Assembly: GCA_900109485.1 (NCBI GenBank)
Contig: FOAY01000014.1
Span: 1-64,000, forward strand
Length of the DNA: 64,000 bases
Source: Kosakonia sacchari
GTDB taxonomy: Bacteria > Pseudomonadota > Gammaproteobacteria > Enterobacterales > Enterobacteriaceae
Direction: 5' to 3'
The number at the start of each line of letters is the position of its first letter. Positions within the stretch are counted from its first letter, which is position 1. This document shows positions 44,801 through 53,862 of the stretch, piece by piece. The translations under genes and the position numbers were made by a program. Below the pieces are notes generated by a model, which saw nothing but the letters and a program-made list of their open reading frames with translations, made no database searches and had not been told where the DNA came from.

Positions 44801-47770
44801 GCGCGCGCTGGTGGCGAAGAACCAGAATTTTTTACCCGCCTGGGTCAGTGCTTCCCGGAGTTGCGGCACATTGACATGCTGCCAGCTATCGGCAGGGTAG
44901 GTGACGGACAAACGTGCTTTGGTCGCCGTTATCTCCTGCAATAAGGCTATTGCGGTATGGGCGGCTTCAATGCGGGTTGTGGCATCGGGAGCAAACATAA
45001 AACTGAGATCAAGGCCGCCTGCTTTAGTCAATAACTCGCAAAAAGAGGCCAACTGCGTCAACTTCGTGGGTTCTTTAGCTTCGACAGTTATTCCAGTTGC
45101 CTGAAGTAGCGCATCGGTCGCTTGTTCGAGGCTGGCTATTTTTTCAGGCAGGATTTTTGCGCTGACGATCAGAGATGACTGCCATCCATTTGTCCAGTCC
45201 GTCTGGGCTATCGGGGCAAAGTGTTCACCATGTTGTTTAAAGGCGTCGCGGTTTAACTCCAGACGCCTGGCGATCTGTCGGTAATATTCAAGTTCTTCGG
45301 CGGTATGCAGTGTGTTATCCGGCCACGTGAATTGCGGTGTTGCTGCACTGGCATCTTTTATCACCCGGCCCATTGCGTGATGCAGTGTGAGGCCGTTAGG
45401 CCAGCGTTTATGCAGTAAACGCACAACCTCGTTGAGCTTGTTTCGCAGGCTATGTACTTTTCCCGCCTCATCTTCCCATTCCTGTCCGGTAAGTGCATCG
45501 CGCACATCCCATGCTCGTTCGAGCTGCTTGAGAAAATCCATCTTCGAGGTTTTGCTGGAGTGTAACTCCAGACAAAATTCGCCTAACCCTTGCGCTTCAA
45601 GCCGGCGGTAAACGACATCCAGCGCAGCCTTCTTCTCTGCGACGAACAATACGCGTCTGCCCAACGCCAGGTTGTGGGCAATCATGTTGGCAATAGTTTG
45701 CGACTTGCCTGTCCCGGGAGGGCCGTCCAGCACAAAATCACGTCCTTTCGCTGAAGCGACTACCGCAGCGACCTGCGACGAGTCGGCAGGTAATGGTAAA
45801 AAAAGCTCGTGTGTGCCGACTTCGTCATCCAGTTCATCGACATCGATAATTTCGCCGTTCTTTTCAAGAGAGGCATTTTCCTGGCCGCGTTCAATCAGGT
45901 ATCTGACCAATGGGCTTTCCATTAATTGCGGCGCGCGATCGATAAGGTCTTTCCACATCAAGTACTTGGCGAATGAAAAAGTGCCAATCACCACATCGCG
46001 GGTAACCTCAAAGCCGGGCATATCACGCACAGCGCGCCGTACCAGATTCCAGATGCCATCAACATCAATTCCACTTTCATCGGTGGGCAATTCGCCTTCC
46101 AGCCCGTTAATGTTCAACGCGAAGTCATTGCGCAGCAGCTCAAGCAGCGTCAGGTTGAAGCGAGGTTCTTCTTCCAGTAACCGCATAGTGACGCCAGAGA
46201 GCGCACTTTTACGATCGAGTTGAATAGGCAGAAGGATCAGCGGCGCAAAATAGCTTTTAGGGTCATCGACAGCTTTTTTCCATTTCAGAAATCCGACTGC
46301 CAGGAAGAGCGTATTGGCACCGCCTTCTTCAAGGTCGCTTTTGGATTTTCGATAGAGATCAATCAGCGAAGATTCAAGGCGTTCCTGCTCAAGAGGAGAG
46401 ACGACTTCGCCGCGTTCCAGAGCAAGCTGAGCATATTCGTCACGTAAGTTTTCATGGGTTTGTTGCTGATATAACTCTGCGTCCCGTCCGCCCATTTCCA
46501 GATTCGGCAAGGAAACAATGCGTAGCCGCTTACCTTCTGCCAGCTTATCTTCAAGCACTCCCGGATTCGAGCAGACTAACCTGATACCTTTTGCACTTTC
46601 CGGCAGGTGCAACAGACGGTTTCGGGTCGTTAAATCCAATAATTTGCGTTGCCATTGAACCAGGCGGCTGGCCGCCCCTTTTTCATCAGAAATCTCAATA
46701 TCAAGATCAAACGACGGCAGGAGAGGTGCATCTTCAAAACCATGCGAAATGAGTTGTTCAACGCCATCGACCTGAGCTGCCGCCGCCGTTCCACTCAATG
46801 AAAGTGGACGTATTTTTTGCATTCGTGCGCGCCGTACATCAATGGCTGCAGAGAAATTTTTCTCCGTCAGGTGCTGAAGAGCTTCTTCGCAAGCCTGCGT
46901 AAATGATGCCGGATGCGCTTTTGTTGCCAGCGTTGTTTCAAATACGACCATCTCTTTTAAATCAATCCGCTTACGCACGGCAGAGACATCTTCGGTAACC
47001 AGTTGTGCGAATTCTTGCGGCTGGAGCCACAACCCGGCAAAAGCGTGCCCTTCTGTTAAAAAGACCAGCGGGTTCAGACCGAGTTGCTCCAGCGCAGAAG
47101 CAAATAAGAGTGAGGTATCCAGGCAGGTTGCGACCCTTGCCTCCGTAATGGCGCCAGGTGTGCGAATCTTCTGACCATTGCGCTCAAAACTGGCGGGGGG
47201 AAGGGCATAGCTGATATTCATGTTACAGACGGCAGTCCAAAGGGCGGAAGTCAGCTCCCAAACTCGCGTTCTGGATTTGCTTTCGTAACCGTCCAGGGAT
47301 TCTCTTTTTCCTGCACTGTGCAGAACATCTGATGCTGCCTTTAGCAGACGGTCGACTGCGGGATCGTTAGGCATAATGAATGATGGTAATAATTCCACCA
47401 TTGCATCGCCGCCCCATTCGTTTTTTGCCAGAGCTTCAAGTGGATAATTAACGGTAAAAAGCGCCTCGTCTCCCTGGCGTAAAGATAACGTGATTTCGCA
47501 AACGACGCTTTCAGTCAGTTCAGCCAACCATTCGGCATTAAGTTTGATATCGCGATCGCGAATATCGAGTGAGGAATGCGGAAGCAAGCGATCAATGTTC
47601 CATTGTTTTGCTTCAAGCACGGCGGGCGTAGTCTGCAAATGCAGCGTCAAATCCTGATAAGTCTGGTCAGATTCATTATGTAATACCAGCTCACGTAACA
47701 GGGGAACCGCATTTTGATGCGAAGTAAACCCCAACTTACGGGCGACACTGACATGCGCCTTAATACTCAT
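41876..47770 (-). CDS. DUF4011 helicase with Vsr-like nuclease and DUF3320 domain (Hhe-type anti-phage defence protein)
   Basis: 1964-aa multidomain protein. A DUF4011 N-terminal region contains a transglutaminase-like Cys-His pair (CLDTSLLFASALEQLG and EGHAFAGLWL, residues about 211-248). A superfamily 1 helicase follows: Walker A GPPGTGKSQTIANM (about residue 680), motif II IFDEASQISPWDAI, GDPRQMPPTSFF, motif V TVQGDERDLIMLG and motif VI NVAVTRARQEM. Near residue 1610 a PD-(D/E)xK Vsr/MTES_1575-type nuclease appears (SPFEEAVANGL, GVECDGATYH, LLRLWSTEWW). A C-terminal DUF3320 region ends the protein. This is the domain order of the single-gene Hhe defence system. The gene is less GC-rich than its neighbours, and no companion gene was found. 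ATG 47768-47770 chosen over one ten codons upstream. Confidence 0.88.
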   Translation of the reverse strand: MSIKAHVSVARKLGFTSHQNAVPLLRELVLHNESDQTYQDLTLHLQTTPAVLEAKQWNIDRLLPHSSLDIRDRDIKLNAEWLAELTESVVCEITLSLRQGDEALFTVNYPLEALAKNEWGGDAMVELLPSFIMPNDPAVDRLLKAASDVLHSAGKRESLDGYESKSRTRVWELTSALWTAVCNMNISYALPPASFERNGQKIRTPGAITEARVATCLDTSLLFASALEQLGLNPLVFLTEGHAFAGLWLQPQEFAQLVTEDVSAVRKRIDLKEMVVFETTLATKAHPASFTQACEEALQHLTEKNFSAAIDVRRARMQKIRPLSLSGTAAAAQVDGVEQLISHGFEDAPLLPSFDLDIEISDEKGAASRLVQWQRKLLDLTTRNRLLHLPESAKGIRLVCSNPGVLEDKLAEGKRLRIVSLPNLEMGGRDAELYQQQTHENLRDEYAQLALERGEVVSPLEQERLESSLIDLYRKSKSDLEEGGANTLFLAVGFLKWKKAVDDPKSYFAPLILLPIQLDRKSALSGVTMRLLEEEPRFNLTLLELLRNDFALNINGLEGELPTDESGIDVDGIWNLVRRAVRDMPGFEVTRDVVIGTFSFAKYLMWKDLIDRAPQLMESPLVRYLIERGQENASLEKNGEIIDVDELDDEVGTHELFLPLPADSSQVAAVVASAKGRDFVLDGPPGTGKSQTIANMIAHNLALGRRVLFVAEKKAALDVVYRRLEAQGLGEFCLELHSSKTSKMDFLKQLERAWDVRDALTGQEWEDEAGKVHSLRNKLNEVVRLLHKRWPNGLTLHHAMGRVIKDASAATPQFTWPDNTLHTAEELEYYRQIARRLELNRDAFKQHGEHFAPIAQTDWTNGWQSSLIVSAKILPEKIASLEQATDALLQATGITVEAKEPTKLTQLASFCELLTKAGGLDLSFMFAPDATTRIEAAHTAIALLQEITATKARLSVTYPADSWQHVNVPQLREALTQAGKKFWFFATSARKKIIQGMMQQCALSSVPDLSGDLPVIELLQPLMQRLTAINSETLTLPGWSGLATDCTKLQSTLALAEEIRSKQGIFASSPQQLAEIRSAIKTLLIDANDLLGSVGVVAHLSRNLRDALDEFDKAKTTFCGLIKASEEILSVQKLRDCAVNILQHSPALKAWSDWSRVREEAISHGLMPMLAALIHLDASDTSAIEIFETAYCRWFASWVIDAEPLLHNFVPAEHMSDIEAYRQHTDRLAKLTVRYIRARLCGVIPAKNEIVKQGGFALLKHELQKSRRHKPVRQMAAEMGDAMSKLAPCMLMSPLSVAQFLPSSQALFDLVIFDEASQISPWDAIGAMARGRQVVVAGDPRQMPPTSFFNRGASDADDDTEEDMESILDECLAAGLYNHSLSWHYRSRHESLITFSNHRYYDGNLITFPASETRQSAVQWCKVAGVYSKGKGRHNQAEAEAIVAETVKRLTDKKFIASGKSIGIITLNTEQQKLINDLLDRARQQHPSIEPFFQQEREEPVVVKNLETVQGDERDLIMLGIGFGPTEPGANTMSMSFGPLNREGGWRRLNVAVTRARQEMMVFTSFDSSMIDLNRTSARAVADLKHFIEFAQRGPMALAQAVRGSVGGYDSPFEEAVANGLIRKGWHVVPQIGVSRFRIDLGIVHPDKPGDYLVGVECDGATYHSAATARDRDKVRSAILQGLGWKLLRLWSTEWWIDKEGALERLDAAIRNLLEESRAADALQETASVKEMESPTESVTEAASSTAPEDIPVSVESANDEEIAAPVETMKPVRSSEDEDPAAATLPALKYASSTLPEINLPAQGSKYIINDLQTWSDKVDAERFYGGDYDEILKALIDDVVKAEAPLLETTLVQRIARVHGFNRAGRLIRERVMELVDQHYHVAMDHFGENFVWQSAAQRDDWNIYRLPATENDVRQIDAIAGEELRALALHTHSDNKIADITRSLGIKRLTSQARQKLESLI

Positions 47771-48175
47771 AAAATTCCGTCTCCAATGAGAATATATCAC
47801 TCAGGCAGGGTTTATTCGTTAGCTGCCCGGTGAACATAAATACGGCTAACCAGGGCTGTTAGGTCGCAGCAGGTTAAATTTCCAGCCACAGAAAATACGC
47901 CCTTAAGAATTGTCTTAATGCCTTATACGATAAAGGATAAAAGTCCCATAGGCCACAAGAAACTGAGGGTTTACAGGCTGTTCACAGAGATCTATTAACG
48001 CGATTTAGCGCAGCAATAATGTCGTGCATCAGGTAATGAGAACCGTCAGCTGGGGGGAGTTTTAATAACCTACTTTAAGATATATTCATTAAAAAATAGG
48101 TGGTTAAATTTTTTGCTATGCAATTTTTTAACTTATTATTTAATACACAGCAATTCGAATCATTAAATTTTGTTT
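47771..48175. promoter_or_regulatory. AT-rich non-coding region upstream of the helicase gene
   Basis: About 400 bp without a gene separates the helicase start from the chemoreceptor terminator. It contains the promoter of the defence gene and long A/T tracts in its distal half (48060-48180). No repeat, attachment site or companion ORF was seen. Confidence 0.45.
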
Positions 48176-48211
48176 ATTGAAAAAAACATCCACGCCGTAG
48201 CGTGGATGTTG
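48176..48211 (-). terminator. rho-independent terminator of the chemoreceptor gene
   Basis: On the minus strand the stem ACATCCACGC/GCGTGGATGT (48186-48209, 4-nt loop) is followed by a T-rich run. It lies about 27 bp downstream of the chemoreceptor stop codon. Confidence 0.8.
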
Positions 48212-48236
48212 TCGGTTTACCTTGTGGTAAACTTCA

Positions 48237-49856
48237 TTAATTGGCGTTAGCCAGCGCCATCTCCTGCGGCCCGCCGTGGCGGCCACTTCCTGACTGCATC
48301 GACGCGTCATCGACGAGGAAACGTGTGACAGACTGCTGCAAATTCACCACCTGCTGTTGCAGGGAACTGGCGGCGGTTGCGACTTCGGAAACCAGCGAGG
48401 CGTTCTGCTGTGTGACGCCGTCCATCTGATGAATGGCGATATTTATCTGCGAAATACCGCGCGTCTGCTCGCCGGAAGCCAGCATCACCTCATCCATGAT
48501 CTCGACCACTTTTTTCACATCGACCATCACTTCGTTCATCGTCGTGCCGGCTTCTTTCACCAGCCCGGAACCCTGTTCAATGCGGCTGAGCGAATCACTG
48601 ATCATCGTGCCAATCTCTTTCGCGGCCGTGGCGCTGCGCTGTGCCAGCACGCGCACTTCCGATGCCACCACCGCGAAGCCGCGTCCGGCTTCCCCGGCGC
48701 GGGCCGCTTCGACGGCGGCGTTCAGCGCCAGCAGGTTGGTCTGGAAGGCAATGCCGTCAATCACACCGACAATATCGCCAATTTGTGCAGAGCTTTTTTC
48801 GATTGCAGTCATGGTAGAAACCACTTCCGAGACCACGGTTGCGCCACGCGAAGCGGTGTTCGATGCTTTTTGCGACAGTTCGTTCGCTTTGCGTGTGTTG
48901 TCTTCGTTATTTTTTACCGTCGCCATAATCTGCTCCATGCTGGAGGCGGTTTCATCCAGCGAGGCGGCCTGTTGCTCGGTACGGCTGGAGAGATCGATAT
49001 TGCCGGAAGCAATCTCTTCCACGCCGGAGCCGATGGCATCCGTACCGTTACGCACCATGCGTACCATATTCTCCAGGCCATCACGCATACGCTGTACGGC
49101 GGCGAAAAGCTGGGCGATTTCATTTTTCCCGGCAATATTAATGCGCGCGCGCAAATCGCCCTCGGCGATACGGTCAAACACGGTAATCACGTTATTGAGT
49201 GGTTTGACAATCAGGTTGGTCATCACCGACCAGGCCAGGCCCGCCAGTACCAGCGCACAGGCAATCGAGAAGTAGAGAACAAACGCCATGCGTGTAACGC
49301 GGCTGTTGGAGTCATCATAGGCGCGGTCAATGCTTTTAATTTTAAACGCCACCAGCGATTTAGAGGCCTTATCAAATGCGGCATACAGCGCGGTTGATTT
49401 CCCGGCGCGCTGGCGGTATTCGTCAAGTTTGCCCGCTTTCAGCGCCGCAAAGGCCGGATCGATAAATTCATTCATCAGCGCGGCGCGGCTGGTGGCCATC
49501 TCATTGGCGATAACTTGCTCTTCAGCCGATTGCGGATATTTAAGGTACTCCTGCCATTTGCTGCTGGCGCTATCAATTTTGCCGCGTGCGCGATCCAGCG
49601 CCACGTTGGCTTTCTCTGTTTCGCCATTACCGACCAGCGATTCATACAAGCGTAAATCCAGACGGCCACGCAGTAATAGCTCGGAGCTTTCATTTAAGGC
49701 AACCAGACCGGGCAAGACTTCCGTATCGACGCGGGCAAAGGATTTATTCCCGGATTGCACTGCCACCAATCCCAGAATACCCACGAACAGTAATAAGGCC
49801 GTCAGTGAAAATATCATCATGCTAAGAGCAGTACGGATCTTTATTCGACGAAACAT
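48237..49856 (-). CDS. Methyl-accepting chemotaxis protein
   Basis: 539-aa transmembrane receptor. A TM helix (residues about 10-33, LSMMIFSLTALLLFVGILGL) is followed by a four-helix-bundle periplasmic sensor, a second TM (about 190-212), a HAMP domain (NLIVKPLNNVITVFDRIAEG) and the cytoplasmic signalling domain with its hairpin tip IVGVIDGIAFQTNLLALNAA and VEAARAGEAGRGFAVVASEV. The C-terminus (PQEMALANAN) lacks the NWETF-type CheR-docking pentapeptide, so it likely depends on other receptors for adaptation. Ligand unknown. Confidence 0.93.
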   Translation of the reverse strand: MFRRIKIRTALSMMIFSLTALLLFVGILGLVAVQSGNKSFARVDTEVLPGLVALNESSELLLRGRLDLRLYESLVGNGETEKANVALDRARGKIDSASSKWQEYLKYPQSAEEQVIANEMATSRAALMNEFIDPAFAALKAGKLDEYRQRAGKSTALYAAFDKASKSLVAFKIKSIDRAYDDSNSRVTRMAFVLYFSIACALVLAGLAWSVMTNLIVKPLNNVITVFDRIAEGDLRARINIAGKNEIAQLFAAVQRMRDGLENMVRMVRNGTDAIGSGVEEIASGNIDLSSRTEQQAASLDETASSMEQIMATVKNNEDNTRKANELSQKASNTASRGATVVSEVVSTMTAIEKSSAQIGDIVGVIDGIAFQTNLLALNAAVEAARAGEAGRGFAVVASEVRVLAQRSATAAKEIGTMISDSLSRIEQGSGLVKEAGTTMNEVMVDVKKVVEIMDEVMLASGEQTRGISQINIAIHQMDGVTQQNASLVSEVATAASSLQQQVVNLQQSVTRFLVDDASMQSGSGRHGGPQEMALANAN

Positions 49857-49963
49857 AGCGTTTTCCCTGTTACCGATGAATGAAAAAAGAAAAGAGGGGT
49901 GAAAATAACGTTGTTATGCGAAAAATCAGGAAGCAACGTGCGCCACTTCCTGAGGTGAAGAGA

Positions 49964-51040
49964 TTATTTTTTATCCTGCCGTGCCGGTGTGGCGGCCAAA
50001 AAAGCGCGCAATTTGTCGCGGTAAAATTTCGCCGACATCATGGTGCCGTGGCCGCTGGTTTCCACGCTGGCCGGAATAAGAAAAAGCTCAGCCTGTTTTA
50101 TTTTGTGGAGCTCACCGCTGAGGATCCCGGTTTCTACCGGATTACGTTCATCATCGGCGGAGTTAATGATCAGCATCGGCGCGGTAATACGGTTTAACGC
50201 CGGTAACGCGTTATAGTTCGCCGAGGAACTCCAGATATAAATAAAGTCGTTGGCATCCGCAGTGACCGGCGCGGCGAGGCGTTCATCCACCAGTTTATCG
50301 GCCAGCGCGCGGGTTGGTGCTTTATGCTGGTAATTCAGCGTGCCGCCGGTGGTGGCAATACTGAACATAATATTGGCGGTCTTCAGCGCAGGCGGTTGCT
50401 GCTGGTAATTACCCTGCGCCCAGGCCGGATCGGCTTTGATCGACTCAATTAATATGCGTCGCATCATCCAGTTACGCCCAGAAAGCTCGTTGGGCTGCGA
50501 GGCCATCGGCACCAGCGCATCCATCATCGTCGGGTATTTTTCTCCCCACAGCCAGGTCTGCATACCGCCCATTGAATACCCCATCACCAGGCGCAAATGC
50601 GCAATACCGAGTCCTTCTTTAATTAAGCGATATTGCGCGGTCACCATATCGTCATAATCGTAGTGCGGAAAGTTCATGCGCAAACCATCTGACGGTTTGG
50701 AGGATTTCCCTGAGCCAATACTTTCCGGGATGATGATGAAATATTTACTGCTGTCGAGCGCCGCGCCGGGCGCAAATAACTCACCGGCAAATCCTGGCGC
50801 CAGCAACGCTTTAATCGGCTGGTTCGTTCCGTGCAGAAGTAATACCGCAGGTTTGCTGCGATCGCCGAGCGTGTAGTAATGAATACGCAGATCGTTGAGT
50901 TTTTCACCGCTATTAAAGGTGAATTCGTTGGCGACCCAGTCGCCTTCCTGAACGGTGGGTGCAGAATTTGCTGCGTGAGATAAAGGTGATAAAGCTAACA
51001 GAATGGCGAGCGTCGTTCCTGATATTATGTGAAAGAACAT
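49964..51040 (-). CDS. Periplasmic alpha/beta hydrolase, MetX-like fold
   Basis: 358-aa protein with a Sec signal peptide (MFFHIISGTTLAILLALSPL, cleaved near SHAA). The layout of the homoserine O-acetyltransferase-like branch is visible: LRIHYYTLGDRSKPAVLLLH, oxyanion region HGTNQ, the nucleophile elbow MGYSMGGMQTW, an Asp in INSADDERNPVE and a His in ETSGHGTMMS. Because it is exported it cannot be a biosynthetic acetyltransferase and is more likely an esterase or a secondary-metabolite hydrolase. ATG 51038-51040 starts the signal peptide; a 17-codon extension upstream is less likely. Confidence 0.8.
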   Translation of the reverse strand: MFFHIISGTTLAILLALSPLSHAANSAPTVQEGDWVANEFTFNSGEKLNDLRIHYYTLGDRSKPAVLLLHGTNQPIKALLAPGFAGELFAPGAALDSSKYFIIIPESIGSGKSSKPSDGLRMNFPHYDYDDMVTAQYRLIKEGLGIAHLRLVMGYSMGGMQTWLWGEKYPTMMDALVPMASQPNELSGRNWMMRRILIESIKADPAWAQGNYQQQPPALKTANIMFSIATTGGTLNYQHKAPTRALADKLVDERLAAPVTADANDFIYIWSSSANYNALPALNRITAPMLIINSADDERNPVETGILSGELHKIKQAELFLIPASVETSGHGTMMSAKFYRDKLRAFLAATPARQDKK

Positions 51041-51230
51041 AAAATAACTCTTTAGTATGTGCAGGTTCCGGGAATTCGATAGTAGATTCAATTCAGATAA
51101 ATCCCAATGAATATCAAGAACATCACCGGAAAATAATATTCTGTCCTCTTTTTTTGCTTTTTAACGAGACGTTTTTAATACAGTTTCTCTTATGTAAGAT
51201 GCATCTGGTTCACAGGGTGGCAGCGGTGCC

Positions 51231-52559
51231 TTACTCCTGCTCCCGCTTGTGGCGCAGCGTCAGCAACGGAGTGACCGATATGCCGTGGATCAGCACGCTG
51301 AAGGTCACTATCGTAATGGCGATATCCGCCAGTTCGCCCGCGTGGGCGCTGTCTAACCCGTGCATATACGCATACGCAATGTAATTCAGGCTGCCGATGC
51401 CGCGAATTCCCAGCCAGCCGAGGCTCAGGCGGTGGAGCAGCGACTCTCCCGAGCGCCAGGTCAGCAGCAGCACCGACAGCGGTCGAATAATAATGACAAA
51501 CAGGATGAAAGCCAGCGACAGGGCGGGCATATCCCAGTGCTGCGCCAGCGTGACGCCCAGAATAATCACCAGCACCGCCGCAAATATCCGCTCAACCGTA
51601 TCGCCAAAGGAGAGCGCATCGCCAATCACCAGCCCCACCGATTTGATTGGGTTATGTTCTGCCAGCGCGTGGCGCGCGTGGGGATTGACCTGCATTTCCG
51701 CCGGTAAGTTGTGCTCAGCGTCTTTCTGGTCCGGATGCCTTTTCTGCACGCTGACTTCGGCACTGCGCAGTCCAACCCCGGCGGCAAACGCGGCCAGAAA
51801 ACCAGACGCACTGACGGCCATGGCAAGGGAAAAACTGAGACAGATCAGCGATAGCGCGACAAAATCGCTGGGCGCCACTTCGCCCTGGGCATGTCGGGAG
51901 CGGGTGGCGATAAGCCCAATGCTGCGCCCCAGCAAAAAACCGATCGCCAGACCGCCCACCAGCGCCCAGACCAGATCGATGCTCAGCCAGCGAAGCCACT
52001 CATCGGTGCTGATACTGCCGCCCGCCCGATGCCAGATCAGCGCCAGCATCAGAAAAGGCAGAGCGGTGCCGTCATTCAGCCCGGCTTCGCTGGAGAGAGC
52101 GATTCGCAGCTTGTCGCCATCCCTGGCGTCGTTGATGGAGACCAGACTTGCCAGCACCGGATCGGTCGGGGCGAGGATCGCGGCAAGCGCCAGCGACAGC
52201 GGCCAGGAGAGATCGGCCATGAAATGGGCGGCCAGCATCATTCCGCCGATGGTGAGCAACATGCCGGGCAGCGCCAGTTTGATCCCCATCTTCCAGTAAG
52301 GCGACGTCAGCGGCAGGCGAATTTTTAGCCCGGTAATAAACAGCGAAGCCGCCATGGCGATTTCCGTCACCCGGCTGGTCAGCGTGGCGTGTGCGGCAAT
52401 ATCAATATTGAGGATATTAAATACCCAGGGGCCGCAGGCAATACCCACCAATAGATAAAGGCCAAAAACCGACACCGGTGCACGGCTTATCCAGCCATAA
52501 GAGAGTGACATCAATAATAATAAACAGCCGGTTGCTGCCGTCCACGCCAAATATCCCAT
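51231..52559 (-). CDS. Cation:proton antiporter (CPA1 family)
   Basis: 442-aa membrane transporter with about 12 helices. The conserved CPA1 sequence ALSSEAGLNDGTALPFLML and LAAILAPTDPVLASLVSI identify a Na+/H+ or K+/H+ exchanger. A hydrophilic insert (QKRHPDQKDAEHNLPAEMQ, about residues 265-285) lies between membrane segments, and the C-terminus has no TrkA domain. Which cation it moves is not readable. Stands alone on the minus strand, divergent from the SDR gene. Confidence 0.85.
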   Translation of the reverse strand: MGYLAWTAATGCLLLLMSLSYGWISRAPVSVFGLYLLVGIACGPWVFNILNIDIAAHATLTSRVTEIAMAASLFITGLKIRLPLTSPYWKMGIKLALPGMLLTIGGMMLAAHFMADLSWPLSLALAAILAPTDPVLASLVSINDARDGDKLRIALSSEAGLNDGTALPFLMLALIWHRAGGSISTDEWLRWLSIDLVWALVGGLAIGFLLGRSIGLIATRSRHAQGEVAPSDFVALSLICLSFSLAMAVSASGFLAAFAAGVGLRSAEVSVQKRHPDQKDAEHNLPAEMQVNPHARHALAEHNPIKSVGLVIGDALSFGDTVERIFAAVLVIILGVTLAQHWDMPALSLAFILFVIIIRPLSVLLLTWRSGESLLHRLSLGWLGIRGIGSLNYIAYAYMHGLDSAHAGELADIAITIVTFSVLIHGISVTPLLTLRHKREQE

Positions 52560-52757
52560 ATCTCTCCACTGTGTCGTTTAGCTATTTAAAAGGGTATAGA
52601 CGCTGAAGGGACGATATTCCAGAATACACGCAAAGCGAGGCGGTAAATTAGGCATCGTAAACAGTGCAATATTATTTTCAGCTTCGTTATTTTCATGCAT
52701 CGCTATTTTTGTTCTACCCTTTATGTTCGTGGTAATTAAACATTGAGAGGTAAGCGA

Positions 52758-53666
52758 ATGGATAGCATAAATAACCCGAAGCACACCACAAATCAGACTA
52801 ATACTGAAAACTACCCGGTTCCGCCATTTCCACATCAAAAACAGCCGTTCCCAGGCCTTGCCGGGAAAATGGAGCCGCGTCCCGATCACGGTGAAAAAAG
52901 CTATCAGGGCAGCGGTCGGCTGAATGGCCGTAAGGCGCTGATCACCGGGGGGGATTCCGGTATTGGCCGCGCGGTTGCGATTGCCTTTGCCCGCGAAGGC
53001 GCCGATGTGGCCATCAACTATCTGCCAGCGGAAGAGGAAGATGCGCGGGAAGTGTTGGCCCTGATCAAAGAAGCCGGGCGCAAGGCGGTGGCGATCCCTG
53101 GCGATATCCGCGATGAAACGTTCTGCCAGCAATTAGTGGAACAGGCCAGCGAAGCGTTAGGCGGGCTGGATCTGCTGGTGAATAACGCCGGGCGCCAGCA
53201 GTTCTGTGAATCGATAGAAGATCTGACCACCGAAGCGTTTGATGCCACGTTCAAAACCAACGTCTACGCCATGTTCTGGATAACCAAAGCCGCGCTGAAA
53301 AAGATGTCCCGCGGCGCGGCGATTATTAATACCACTTCCGTTCAGGCGTACGAACCGAGCGAAATACTGCTCGATTACGCCCAGACCAAAGCAGCGATTG
53401 CGACGTTTACCAAATCTCTCGCCAAACAGCTGGGGCCGAAAGGGATCCGCGTGAACGCCGTTGCGCCTGGCCCATACTGGACGGTGCTGCAATGTTGCGG
53501 CGGGCAGCCGCAGGAAAAAATCGAGCAATTTGGCGCCTCCGCGCCGCTCGGCCGCCCAGGCCAGCCGGCAGAGATTGCGCCGCTGTATGTCACCCTGGCT
53601 TCGTCTGAAAACAGCTATGCGTCGGGCCAGGTCTGGTGTTCTGACGGGGGGACGGGAACCGTGTAA
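52758..53666 (+). CDS. SDR-family oxidoreductase, YghA-like
   Basis: 302-aa short-chain dehydrogenase. A long N-terminal extension ([34 protein letters not shown]) precedes the Rossmann domain [29 protein letters not shown], catalytic Ser ([12 protein letters not shown]) and Tyr-Lys ([20 protein letters not shown]). This extension is typical of E. coli YghA and Bacillus general stress protein 39; YghA is an NADP-dependent aldehyde reductase. The upstream sequence has a possible RpoS -10 (CTACCCTT). ATG 52758 has AGAGG before it. Confidence 0.88.
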   Translation: MDSINNPKHTTNQTNTENYPVPPFPHQKQPFPGLAGKMEPRPDHGEKSYQGSGRLNGRKALITGGDSGIGRAVAIAFAREGADVAINYLPAEEEDAREVLALIKEAGRKAVAIPGDIRDETFCQQLVEQASEALGGLDLLVNNAGRQQFCESIEDLTTEAFDATFKTNVYAMFWITKAALKKMSRGAAIINTTSVQAYEPSEILLDYAQTKAAIATFTKSLAKQLGPKGIRVNAVAPGPYWTVLQCCGGQPQEKIEQFGASAPLGRPGQPAEIAPLYVTLASSENSYASGQVWCSDGGTGTV

Positions 53667-53704
53667 CGCGCAGCCCTCTTTTATCAACGTCAGGAGGATC
53701 GCCA

Positions 53705-53770
53705 GTGAAAGCACTGCGGCAATGTATCGCCGGTGCGGCGTGGCGGCATCGTCAGCGTGCCGCAAAGTGA
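53705..53770 (+). CDS. Possible 21-aa small protein
   Basis: A GTG-started frame of 21 codons with a strong AGGAGG ribosome site five to six bases upstream, between the SDR and CinA-like genes. The product is Arg/Ala-rich (ending RAAK) and not recognised. Only the ribosome site supports it, and it may simply be a leader for the downstream gene. Confidence 0.35.
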   Translation: MKALRQCIAGAAWRHRQRAAK

Positions 53771-53862
53771 TCCTCGTGCCCGGCATGAATGCGGAAAAAG
53801 CCACCGTTTGATTCTTCACCAGGCGCAGCGCCGTCTGTGCCTTTACTCTGGAGAGCGATTTG

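Noticed and set aside
52578..53132. 184-codon minus-strand frame over the YghA-like gene
   Set aside because: Antisense to a clear SDR gene and without family resemblance.
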